Position numbers and translations under genes: made by a program. Below are positions 26,250 through 34,304 of a DNA stretch of 64,000 nucleotides, piece after piece (the first letter of the stretch is position 1; every line of letters starts with the position of its first letter). The notes under the pieces are model-generated. The model saw nothing but the letters and a program-made list of their open reading frames with translations. It was not told the origin of the DNA and did not search any database. This stretch comes from Pseudonocardia sp. HH130630-07 (GTDB lineage Bacteria; Actinomycetota; Actinomycetes; Mycobacteriales; Pseudonocardiaceae), in NCBI RefSeq assembly GCF_001698125.1, contig NZ_CP013854.1, positions 1,798,001 to 1,862,000 of the forward strand, written 5' to 3'.

Positions 26250-26678
26250 ATGTGTACTATGCATTAACGTGTAATGAAGACGTAGATCAAATGTCGAAAG
26301 CCGCTTTATCAGTTCTACATGACTCGATCCACGGTCATCGTCAGGCCCCAGGCCTCGCGAGGACGCGAGGATGCCGCCGACATACTCTACGAGAATCTCG
26401 TTCTCGGCGTACGAACCAACCTCAAGAAGTCCAGACGCGACGCGAGGAGACAATCCGGATAGCTCCGCCGGACTCGCTTCAATTTTTCGATCTGCATTCT
26501 GCGCCACCTTGCGGAGATTACGGATACGTGCTTCTGACCAATCCGCCAGCATGAGCCCGAGTCGGTCCGCGGTTGGGCCGAGAAGCCGCGCCAAGAGATT
26601 GCCCGTCGTCTGCACTGCTTCGGTAGCAGCCTTAGTGGTGATTGGATCCACTTGGCCACCTCCATCCGCTTGAGTCAT
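26247..26678 (-). pseudogene. Abi-alpha/DUF4393-like protein, C-terminus truncated
   Basis: 143 residues from the ATG at 26676-26678. The pattern 'LLGPTADRLGLMLADWSEARIRNLRKVAQ', 'LSPRVASGLLEVGSYAENEILVEYVGGILASS' and 'VELIKRLSTFDLRLHYTL' is that of the Abi-alpha family (DUF4393), often annotated as abortive infection related. After 'LMHS' the frame runs into the end of the MITE-like repeat and stops, so the remaining domain is lost. The gene is AT-richer than its surroundings, like the DUF6414-like gene, and may be part of the same eroded acquisition. Confidence 0.6.
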
Positions 26679-26953
26679 GGCCGACACTGTAGCGAATTGC
26701 AGTCTCAGATGCTCCACGAACAACGACGTATGCGCCAGTCGGCGAGCTACGAACGCCGGACGGGCATTGGTAGTCGACGTTCGACCAATCGAGATATCGA
26801 ACGTCCATAGTCGAGTTCTCGTAAGTGCCATGCGCCAGCTTGACCTACACAACAGCACCCACCGGCCACGATCACCCCGATACGTCCCCGCAGCTCAGAG
26901 GCGCCGTCCCGCGCTCCCCCGGACCGTCCAGAACGACGATCTCGGAATCTCTA

Positions 26954-28155
26954 GTGCCTCGTCAGGCAACGTTGGGTAGGTAATCCGGCCTGCGGATCTT
27001 GGACTCGGGCGCGAAGTGTTTCTTGGGTCGGGCGTGGCGGTTGGCCCAGCGGATGTAGCCGGCGATCGCGGCTTCCTGGGCGGTGTGGGAGGGGTAGTCG
27101 CTGCCGTCGAGGGTGAAGTAGCGCAGCGCGGTGAACTCCGACTCGATCCAGTTCAGCCAGGACGCGTTCGTGGGGGTGAGCACCAGCTCGACGTCGTGGT
27201 CGTGGCACCAGTGCGCGACATCGGTGCGCAGGTGCGGGGAGAAGTTGTCGCAGACCACGTGCAGACCGCCGGTGGGGAAACGGCGGCGCAGCTGGCGGAG
27301 GAAGTCGAGGAACTCGCGGCCGCGTTTGCGGTCACGGAGCCGGTAGAACAGCTGCCCGGAGGCCAGGTCCAGACCGGCGAACATGTGCCGGACCCCGCTG
27401 TGACGGCTATAGGTGGCCCGTAGCCGGGCCGGGCGCCGGATCGGGAACCAGCCCCGACCGGGGCGGGGCAGCAGGTTCAGCGGCCCGAACTCATCGACAC
27501 AGATCACCCGCGCACCCGGTTCGAGGCGACCGTCGGCGGCGCGGTCGTAGAGGTCGAGGATCCGGTTCATCTTCTCCACGAACCGCGGGTCCCGGCTGGC
27601 CTTCCAGGTCTTCGTGGCCTGCCAGCGGACCCCGGCGTCACGCAGGACCTGGCGGACGGTCTCGACGCTGATCACGACCCGGTGTGCGGCGGCGAGGTGT
27701 TCGACCAGCTTGGCCAGGCTCCAGGTGGTGAACGGCAACCCGACCTGCTGGGGCGGGGTGCGAGCGACCCGGCAGATCAGCTCACGGACGTGGGGACCGA
27801 ACCTACGGGGTCGGCCCCCGCTCCATTTTGGGTCCAAAGCGGCGAAGCCCTGCTGGTTGAACGCGTGGATCACCTCCCGCGCGTACTGCGGCTTCGCCGC
27901 GAACATCATCGCGGCCTCGGTCGCGGTCCGGCCCTGCACCGAGGCCAGCACGATCCCCGCCCGCCGCAACCGGACCCGGTCCCGCGCCGTGCGCGTGATC
28001 CTGACCAATCGCTGGGCCTCGTCCGGGGTCAGTCCCCGGACGAACACCTCCGGCTGTCGCGCCACGGCCATCACCTCCGGCGCACAGCCTCCTGCGCCAG
28101 ACCGGGACGGATCAAGCCGACACGATTACGTCCCCAACGTTCCCGGACGCGGCAC
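26954..28155 (-). mobile_element. IS630-family element
   Basis: 1202 bp flanked by TA dinucleotides (26952-26953 and 28156-28157), the signature duplication of IS630/Tc1. Terminal inverted repeats GTGCCTCGTCAGGCAACGTT and GTGCCGCGTCCGGGAACGTT match at 17 of 20 positions. It contains one transposase. Confidence 0.88.
26962..28074 (-). CDS. IS630-family transposase
   Basis: 370 residues. It has an N-terminal helix-turn-helix pair ('LTPDEAQRLVRITRTARDRVR', 'ETVRQVLRDAGVRWQ') and a DDE core: 'VICVDEFGPLNLLP' (Asp), 'LHVVCDNFSPHLRTDV' (Asp) and 'SWLNWIESEFTAL' (Glu). The start could be GTG 28074, ATG 28071 or GTG 28065; GGAGG best fits the last. The frame is intact. Confidence 0.9.
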   Translation of the reverse strand: MMAVARQPEVFVRGLTPDEAQRLVRITRTARDRVRLRRAGIVLASVQGRTATEAAMMFAAKPQYAREVIHAFNQQGFAALDPKWSGGRPRRFGPHVRELICRVARTPPQQVGLPFTTWSLAKLVEHLAAAHRVVISVETVRQVLRDAGVRWQATKTWKASRDPRFVEKMNRILDLYDRAADGRLEPGARVICVDEFGPLNLLPRPGRGWFPIRRPARLRATYSRHSGVRHMFAGLDLASGQLFYRLRDRKRGREFLDFLRQLRRRFPTGGLHVVCDNFSPHLRTDVAHWCHDHDVELVLTPTNASWLNWIESEFTALRYFTLDGSDYPSHTAQEAAIAGYIRWANRHARPKKHFAPESKIRRPDYLPNVA

Positions 28156-28188
28156 TAGATCAGAGGTCCAAGCATGTTTACCTCGTGA

Positions 28189-28914
28189 TCACGACCGGCC
28201 TCGATGACGGCTGAGAGTGTGGTCAGCTGTGCGGGACCGCTGGGCTGGGGCCTCGGGCCGGCGGAGGGTCACTCCGGCGTCGGTGAGCATGGTCAGGTCG
28301 AGGTGCCAGCGCCGCGCGGAGCGGGCGGTCCAGAGCTGGCCGGCGTCGTCGACGTGGCGGGCGACCTGGGCCCGGTTCATCCCGGTGACCTCGCCGAGGT
28401 GGGCCAGGGCCTGCTCGGCGCGGCCGGTGACATTGGCGTAGCCGATGTGAGTGCTCAGGTGGCACGGCGAGCACAGACAGATCAGCCGGCGCAGCGCCTG
28501 GGTCGAGGTGGCGTCGTCGTAGGCCCACCGCTCGTGGGCCTCCAGGTAGCGCCCGGCACCCCGGTCCGGCTCGGCGCCGCAGGCTTCGCAGCGCTGGCCG
28601 GCACGGCCGAGGATCATCCGGCGCAGGCGCTCCCAGTCCTTCTCCGAGACACACGTGCGGACGTTGGTGAACCAGCAGGTCCGGGGCACCATGTCGACAA
28701 ACAGGCCGGATCCGAACGAGCGGTCCTCACCCGGCAGCAGGTCCGGGACCTCGGGCAGCGCGGCCCACCGCGCCAGCCCGGCGGTGGGTGGGCGGGGGTC
28801 GAACCAGCGCCGGGCGCCGGGGTCCCAGCGGGCGCCGTGGGCCTTGGCCTGGTCCTTGTCGCCGTAGGGGACGTCCAGCCACGCTCGGGCCGGACCGGGA
28901 GTCGTGCTCAGCAT
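28189..28914 (-). CDS. DUF5710-HNH endonuclease-like protein
   Basis: 241 residues. The N-terminal 'AWLDVPYGDKDQAKAHGARWDPGARRWFDP', split here by reading, is the DUF5710 signature, a module also seen on plasmid primases and DNA-modifying proteins. It is followed by an HNH-like zinc site 'RCEACGAEPD', 'YLEAHERWAYDD' and 'RRLICLCSPCHLSTHIGYA'. AGGAGG lies 6 bases before the ATG at 28912-28914, so the start is secure. It lies between IS630 and the MITE-like repeat, isolated from other genes. Probably a DNA nuclease from a mobile element; specific role unknown. Confidence 0.75.
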   Translation of the reverse strand: MLSTTPGPARAWLDVPYGDKDQAKAHGARWDPGARRWFDPRPPTAGLARWAALPEVPDLLPGEDRSFGSGLFVDMVPRTCWFTNVRTCVSEKDWERLRRMILGRAGQRCEACGAEPDRGAGRYLEAHERWAYDDATSTQALRRLICLCSPCHLSTHIGYANVTGRAEQALAHLGEVTGMNRAQVARHVDDAGQLWTARSARRWHLDLTMLTDAGVTLRRPEAPAQRSRTADHTLSRHRGRS

Positions 28915-28975
28915 CGCGGAACCTCCTGGCTCGGGTCGAACCTTCGCGATGCAGGGTCGCATCCGGCACCGACAA

Positions 28976-29142
28976 TGAGCCTTTTTCAACCTGACCAGCG
29001 AGCTTCTGCGTCAGGAGATCGCGAAGGTTGCAGCGCAACTGCTCTGACCACAGCTGCACAGGTCACCGGCTCGCCAGCTCGGCGTCTGCACCCACACAAC
29101 CAGGCCCCTGAGCTGCCGGAACGGCAGGTTGAAAAAGGCTCA
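28976..29142. repeat. MITE-like 167-bp element, copy B
   Basis: Perfect 18-bp terminal inverted repeats TGAGCCTTTTTCAACCTG (28976-28993) and complement (29125-29142), with no coding capacity between. The right 100 bp occurs again at 26150-26249. The ends start with TGAGCCTTT, as do the IS5-like ends at 14797, suggesting mobilisation by an IS5-type transposase. Confidence 0.7.
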
Positions 29143-29489
29143 ATGCCGGTGGCCTCACGTGCCGGGGGCGCGGCCGAGGGCGTGCGCCGGCTGCCCGGTC
29201 GCGTGCTCTGCAACCTACGGCTGTGGCTCGTGCCATTTCGTCGACCTGGCTTGCCCCGATCACGCCCCGGGCAGGGGGCAACCACTCGCACCTCACCCGA
29301 CCACCTACAGCCGGCGCCCCGGGGTTGGGCGCCGCTGCCACCCGGCCACCAGAGCAGGCTTGCCCCCTGACCGGGGTGTGATAGCCCTCCGGGAGGTCGA
29401 CGACATGGCGCGCGCCACAGCCACCCACCTCCTCACTGCAGCCGGTCTCGGATCCCTGCCCCCATTTCGGAGACCTGCCTGCCCGGCGA
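29143..29489. other. Intergenic DNA between repeat and IS256 copy 2
   Basis: 347 bp. One forward frame is cysteine-rich near 29190-29260 ('CAGCPVACSATYGCGSCHF') but has no start signal or continuing domain. I treat it as a possible gene remnant and nothing more. Confidence 0.35.
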
Positions 29490-30712
29490 GGGCCGGGGGG
29501 CCTGTGCAAGGAACGGTGGTTCCGGTCCGACACGCCGGGCTCGGGTCCGGTGGGATGGGCACTGTGAGTGATGACATCGGACCTTGTGGGTTCAGCCAAG
29601 GATGAGACGGGTTCAGGGCGTCAGCTCTCGCCCGAGCAGGCCGCCGCGGCGGCGATGGTGGCCGACGCGCGAGCACGCGGCCTGGAGCTGACCGGCCCGG
29701 ATGGGCTGTTGAAGCTGTTCACCAAGAACGTTCTGGAGACTGCGCTCGGGGAGGAGATGACCGAGCACCTCGGGCATGCAAAGAACCGGGCCGACCCGGA
29801 CCGGGAATCGACGAACAACCGGAACGGTCACCGGTCGAAGACGGTGATCTCCGATGCTGTCGGGGAGGTCGAGATCGAGGTGCCGAGAGACCGCGACTCG
29901 ACGTTCGAACCCCAGATCGTTCGGAAACGGCAACGGCGGTTGGGGGATGTCGATGAGATCGTGTTGTCGCTGTACGCGAAGGGTTTGACGACCGGGGAGA
30001 TCTCGGCGCATTTCTCGGAGATCTACGGGGCGTCGGTGTCGAAGGAGACCGTCTCACGGATCACCGACTCGGTGATCGCCGAGATGCAGGAATGGGTGTC
30101 GCGGCCACTCGATGCGGTGTACGTCGCGGTCTTCGTGGACGCGATCATGGTGAAGGTCCGCGACGGGCAGGTCGCCAACCGGCCCGTCTACGCGGCGATC
30201 GGGGTCACCGTCGACGGCCGCAAGGACGTGCTGGGCCTGTGGGCCGGCTCCGGTGGTGAGGGCGCGAAGTTCTGGCTGGGGGTGCTGACCGACCTGCGTA
30301 ACCGCGGCATGCGGGACGTGTTCTTCCTGGTCTGCGACGGGTTGAAAGGCCTGCCCGAGGTGGTGGAGAACGTGTGGCCACAGACCATCGTGCAGACATG
30401 CATCGTGCACTTGATCAGGATCTCGTTCCGGTTGACGTCGCGGCGTGACACCGATGCGATCAAGCGAGGGATTCGGGCGATCTACACGGCCCCCACCGCC
30501 GACGCCGCTCTCGCTGCTCTCGATGACCTCGACGAGAAATGGGGTCGCACTTATCCGGCGATGATCCGGTTGTGGCGCAACGCCTGGACCGAGTTCGTTC
30601 CGTTCCTCGACTACGATGCCGAGATCCGTGCCGTGTTGTGTTCGACGAACGCGATCTGGGTGTTTAGATCAAGGAGTCGGTCAGGGCGTTGCTTCCCCGG
30701 CCGATGCTCGAG

Positions 30713-30864
30713 GCGGCCAGCCCTGACTCTGAACGCTATTGACGCCGTGAGGCTGTCTTCGATTCGAAGTGTCGGGCTGGCCGCGTGAGCGCAGGCCCGC
30801 GGTGCCTGGCTTGAAGAGAGCCTGCCTGACTCAACCCAGATCTGCCGACACCGCGGGCCTGCGC
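30713..30864 (+). ncRNA. Predicted IS110 bridge RNA
   Basis: The left end folds into two adjacent stem-loops. Stem 1 pairs 30713-30727 with 30771-30784. In its loop, GAACGCTAT (30731-30739) matches 8 of 9 target bases left of the insertion (30647-30655). GATTCGAAG (30761-30769) is the exact complement of the right flank at 32020-32028. Stem 2 is a perfect 16-bp repeat, 30789-30804 with 30849-30864. In its loop, AAGAGAGC matches the element's right end (32013-32020). ACCCAGA (30834-30840) is the complement of the left end (30655-30661). This is the target-loop/donor-loop arrangement of IS621-type bridge RNAs. RNA ends and expression are not shown by sequence. Confidence 0.75.
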
Positions 30865-30895
30865 TGTCCACGATAGGCCACGCAGACGGGAACAA

Positions 30896-32011
30896 GTGTT
30901 GACGCACGAACACGGTGTCGCGGGGATCGATCCTCACAAGAATACGGCTACCATCGCAGTCCTCGATCATCGAGGCGGCGTGGTCGACAACAAGTCCTTC
31001 TCCATCACCAAGGGCGGTATCGATGAGCTGCTGACGTTCCTGCTCGGTGTCGAGCTGACGATCGACCGGATCGGCATCGAAGGATCGGGATTTCTCGGCC
31101 AGCCGCTGGTCCTCGCGCTCGCGGCCGCGGGTTACGACGTGCGCGAAGTCCAAGCCAACCGCACCGCGGAGCGGCGTAAGCGTCGTCGTCGGGCCAAGAC
31201 CGACGCCGAGGACGCGGAGGCCATCGCCCGAGAGGCCCTCAGCGACCCCGAGCTGCCTCCGGCCGGGAAGCACACCGCGCCCAGCCCGACATGGCAGACG
31301 CTCACGGTGATCCGCGACTGGCGTGAATCTCTTGTCCTGCAGCGTGTTCGGCTGCTCACCGAGTCCGAAGCAGTACTCGTCACGCTCCCCGTCGCCATCC
31401 GCGCCACGTTGCCCTCGACCAGCCGCGTTCTCCCGCAGCTCCAGTCCCTGGTCGACGGCGTCGCGAACCCCGATCTGCTCAGCCCAGCCGAGCGGCTCAA
31501 GCTCGACCGGCTCGCGGCCAGCCTGAACGACATCATCACCCTGACGGCGCGGATCAAGGAACTCGACCGACAGATTCCCGCCCTCCTCAGCGACCTTGGC
31601 TGCACCCTCACAGAGGTCCGCGGTGTCGGCGTGGTCACAGCCATGGATCTTCTGGTCGAGATCGGCGATCCGTGCCGGTTCACGACCGAGGCCCAGTTTG
31701 CACGCTGGTGCGGAATCGCGCCCGTCGCCCTCTCGTCGGGTGAAGGTCACGGGCCGGCCCGTCGGCACCGACTCGACCTCGGCGGCAATCGAGCTGTCAA
31801 CTCTGTTCTGCACATCGTGCACGTCACGCAAGTCCGATGCCACCCGCCGGCGAAAGAGTACATGGCGAAACGGGTCACCGACAACAAGACAAAACGTGAG
31901 GCTCGGCGAAGCCACAAGCGGCAGCTCGCGAACATCATCATCAGACACATGTGGACCGACGCAAGACGCTCCACGGCGACCACACCGACCAGCTCCGCAG
32001 CTGCTGCTTGA
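30896..32011 (+). CDS. IS110-family transposase (bridge-RNA recombinase)
   Basis: 371 residues from a GTG start. The N-terminal RuvC-like DEDD domain has 'GIDPHKNTATIAVLDHRGG' (Asp), 'RIGIEGSGFLGQPL' (Glu) and 'RRAKTDAEDAEAIAREAL' (Asp pair). The C-terminal Tnp20 domain has 'LTEVRGVGVVTAMDLLVEIGD', 'FARWCGIAPVALSSGEG' with the catalytic Ser candidate, and 'LGGNRAVNSVLHIVHVTQ'. It is complete and follows the predicted bridge RNA directly, so the element may still be active. Confidence 0.92.
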   Translation: MLTHEHGVAGIDPHKNTATIAVLDHRGGVVDNKSFSITKGGIDELLTFLLGVELTIDRIGIEGSGFLGQPLVLALAAAGYDVREVQANRTAERRKRRRRAKTDAEDAEAIAREALSDPELPPAGKHTAPSPTWQTLTVIRDWRESLVLQRVRLLTESEAVLVTLPVAIRATLPSTSRVLPQLQSLVDGVANPDLLSPAERLKLDRLAASLNDIITLTARIKELDRQIPALLSDLGCTLTEVRGVGVVTAMDLLVEIGDPCRFTTEAQFARWCGIAPVALSSGEGHGPARRHRLDLGGNRAVNSVLHIVHVTQVRCHPPAKEYMAKRVTDNKTKREARRSHKRQLANIIIRHMWTDARRSTATTPTSSAAAA

Positions 32012-32280
32012 CAAGAGAGCTTCGAATCACTCAACGCCCGCTACCGCCGAGCGGTACGGGCGCGAGGGCATTTCCCCAGCGAGGCGGCCGCGTTGAAATG
32101 CCTGTATCTTGTGACCCGCAGCCTCGACCCGACCGGGCGAGGCCGCGCACGGTGGACGATCCGCTGGAAGCCGGTGATCAACGCCTTCGCGATCACGTTC
32201 GGTGACCGCTGGCCGTCCGCCGAGCACTACTGACCAACAACGCCGGAACCACCGTTCCTGTTACAGACCCGGGCCGGGGT

Positions 32281-32297
32281 GTGGGGCCTGGCCCCAC
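32281..32297. terminator. Short GC hairpin
   Basis: GTGGGGCC-T-GGCCCCAC is a near-perfect palindrome just outside the IS256 duplication and about 65 bases before the interrupted gene at 32362. It may be a terminator of whatever lay to the left or a protein-binding palindrome. Confidence 0.35.
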
Positions 32298-32581
32298 GGT
32301 CTTGCGGTTCTGCCCGGTTCGTCTCGGAAACTGTCGGTAGGTGGTCGCATACTCCCGCGGTATGGAGGAGCTGACGGAGCAGGGGTGGGTAGAGGAGCTG
32401 GAGCGGGTCGCGGTCGCGGTCGCGGTCGCGACGACCGTGGCGATGCTGGACGCGGGTGGGTTCGTGCCGGCGCCGACGATGCATCTGTGGTGTGAGGCGC
32501 TGGGGCGCCAGCCGTACGCGGGGTACGTGCGGTCGTGCGGTTCCCCCATGATCGGGGAGGCATCAGCTATAAGGGGTAGCG

Positions 32582-32872
32582 ATGCCAGAGGTACGGAAGC
32601 GCTACGACCGGGAGTTCCGTGACGGAGCGGTCCGGGTCGTGGAGGAGACGGGCAAGCCGATCGCCCAGGTCGCCCGTGACCTGGGGGTCAACGAGGGCAC
32701 GCTGGGCAACTGGGTGGCCCGTGCACGAGAGGCCCGCGAGGACACCGAGGGCCTGTCTCGCGGCGGCGTCGAGGAGCTCAAGCGGCTGCGCGCGGAGAAC
32801 GCCGAGCTGCGGATGGAGCGTGATGTCCTCAAGCGATCCGTGGTCCTGTGGGTCAAGGAGGCGACGAAGTGA
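32582..32872 (+). CDS. IS3-family transposase OrfA (helix-turn-helix)
   Basis: 96 residues: 'YDREFRDGAVRVVEETGKPI', 'QVARDLGVNEGTLGNWVARA' (helix-turn-helix) and a C-terminal leucine-zipper-like 'ELKRLRAENAELRMERDVLK'. It binds the ends and forms dimers. A GTG of OrfB overlaps its stop in GTGA, so OrfB can be made by coupling or as a frameshift fusion. Confidence 0.9.
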   Translation: MPEVRKRYDREFRDGAVRVVEETGKPIAQVARDLGVNEGTLGNWVARAREAREDTEGLSRGGVEELKRLRAENAELRMERDVLKRSVVLWVKEATK

Positions 32873-33777
32873 GCGTGGCCCGTTTCATCGCCGACCAGAG
32901 GACCTTCCACCGGGTGCCGCACACGCTGGCCTGCGCCCTGTTGGGGGTGTCGATCTCCTGGTTGTACAAGTGGCTCGACCGCGCCGCGCGTTCCGACGGT
33001 GGTGCCACCGCGACCGAGAAGCGCCGCTGCGCGTTGGACGCCGCCGTGGCCGTGGCGTTCGACGACGCCCAGCGGCTACACGGCTCACCCCGTCTGCACG
33101 CCGACCTGTGTGAGGCCGGATGGCGGGTGTCGGAGAAGACCGTGGCGGACTCGATGCGCCGCCAGGGCCTGGTCGCCCGCCGGATCAAGCGGCACAACGG
33201 GCTGACCCGCCAGGACCGCACGGCGCCGAAGTTCCCGGACCTGCTTCGTCGGGGTTTCACTGCGGCCGAGCCGAACCGCAGATGGGTCGGGGACATGACC
33301 GAGATCCCCACCGCGGCCGGGAAGTTGTATCTGGCCACGGTGATCGACCTGTACTCGCGGCGGCTGCTCGGCGCGGCCACGGGGCTGCACCCGAACGCCG
33401 AGCTGGCGTGTGCGGCGATCCGGATGGCGGTGGCGGCCCGCGGCGGGGCGGACCGAATCGCCGGGGTGATCTTCCACACCGACCGCGGGTCGACCTACAC
33501 CGCGGGCGCGTTCACCGCTCTGTGTCGGCGGCTCGACATCCGTCAGTCGATGGGCCGGGTCGGGTCGTGTTTCGACAATGCCGCGGCGGAGGCGTTCTTC
33601 TCCAGCCTGGAGTGGGAAGTGCTGTCCCGCAACGAATTCGACACCATCAGTAGGGCGCGGGCGGCGGTCATCGACTGGTGTTACGGCTTCTACAACCACC
33701 GGCGGCGACACAGTGCCGCCGCCGGGCTCTCACCGATCAACTACGAGAACGCCGCCCTCACCCGAGACGCGGCATAA
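32869..33777 (+). CDS. IS3-family transposase OrfB (DDE integrase)
   Basis: 302 residues: an HTH_21-type 'GSPRLHADLCEAGWRVSEKT', then the DDE catalytic core 'RWVGDMTEIPTAAGKLYLAT' (Asp), 'VIFHTDRGSTYTAGAF' (Asp), 'SMGRVGSCFDNAAAEAFFSS' and 'LEWEVLSR' (Glu in the FFSSLEWE block). Complete length for an IS3 OrfB; probably functional. Confidence 0.92.
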   Translation: MSVARFIADQRTFHRVPHTLACALLGVSISWLYKWLDRAARSDGGATATEKRRCALDAAVAVAFDDAQRLHGSPRLHADLCEAGWRVSEKTVADSMRRQGLVARRIKRHNGLTRQDRTAPKFPDLLRRGFTAAEPNRRWVGDMTEIPTAAGKLYLATVIDLYSRRLLGAATGLHPNAELACAAIRMAVAARGGADRIAGVIFHTDRGSTYTAGAFTALCRRLDIRQSMGRVGSCFDNAAAEAFFSSLEWEVLSRNEFDTISRARAAVIDWCYGFYNHRRRHSAAAGLSPINYENAALTRDAA

Positions 33778-34304
33778 GAACCCTCCACGATCTCGGGGGA
33801 ACCGCAGTCGCGGGCGTTCTACCCCGGGCAGGACGCGCATACCGCGATCGAGCTGATGGGGTTGTTGGCGTCGATGGTGAACGCCTCCCGGCTGGTCGTC
33901 GTCTGGGAGCAGGCCGACCTGCAGGTCGCGTTGCAGCGCCCGGGGCCGGCGCTGCCGTCGGGGCTGGTGGTGCTCGATGCGCCCCGCGACGGCGAGCACG
34001 TGGTGCGGTGGCGCCCGATGGGCCTCGTGCAGACCGGGACCCGGTCGGACGGCCTGCCGGTCGTGGCCGCGCAGTGGGAACGCGGCCACGACGTGGCCGG
34101 CGGGCGGTTGCCGGAGCCGATCTCGGGGCTGTTGGAGCTGTGGCGTCACCGCCGTAGCTGGTCCGGGGAGGAGATGGCCGCGTTGTACTCGGCGATGGAG
34201 GACGGCGGCTACCTGGTCAGTTGGGCGCAGCGCCCCGATGACGGGCCGCTGCAGCGGTGGCCGCAGTGGCGGCACGTCATCGCCGCGATACTGCACGAGC
34301 GGGG

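Larger units (their letters stand above)
30657..32021 (+). mobile_element. IS110-family element
   Basis: Inserted in the IS256 transposase gene with no terminal inverted repeats and only a 2-base sequence repeated at the junctions (TC, or CT one base over), as expected for IS110. It has a 239-bp non-coding left end and a short right end, with a DEDD transposase between. Exact ends are uncertain by 1-2 bases because the core can be aligned two ways. Confidence 0.9.
29571..32233 (+). pseudogene. IS256-family transposase split by IS110
   Basis: The 5' part runs from the ATG at 29571 to 'STNAI' at about 30655. The 3' part resumes at about 32022 with 'ESLNARYRRAVRARGHFP' and ends with the TGA at 32231. 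The sequence is nearly identical to copy 1. The insertion separates the last catalytic Glu block from the rest, so no functional transposase is made. Confidence 0.9.
29498..32270 (+). mobile_element. IS256-family element, copy 2, interrupted by IS110
   Basis: Same ends as copy 1, flanked by the 8-bp duplication GGGCCGGG at 29490-29497 and 32271-32278. An IS110-family element of about 1.37 kb is inserted inside the transposase gene. The intact duplication shows that this copy arrived by transposition, before or with the IS110. Confidence 0.93.
32536..33806 (+). mobile_element. IS3-family element
   Basis: 1271 bp beginning TGCGGTTCCCCC and ending with its exact complement, flanked by GTCG on both sides (32532-32535 and 33807-33810). 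The ends extend to an imperfect 25-bp inverted repeat. OrfA and OrfB overlap by 4 bases, the usual IS3 organisation. Confidence 0.92.

Noticed and set aside
29129..29605. Cys-rich forward frame between the MITE-like repeat and IS256
   Set aside because: It starts inside the repeat end and runs into the IS256 end, with no ribosome site or known domain.
30655..32023. Deciding the IS110 core as CT versus TC
   Set aside because: CT is the common core and lets the right guide match 9 bases, but TC would restore the usual NAIESLN codons in the IS256 gene. Without an empty site I cannot choose.
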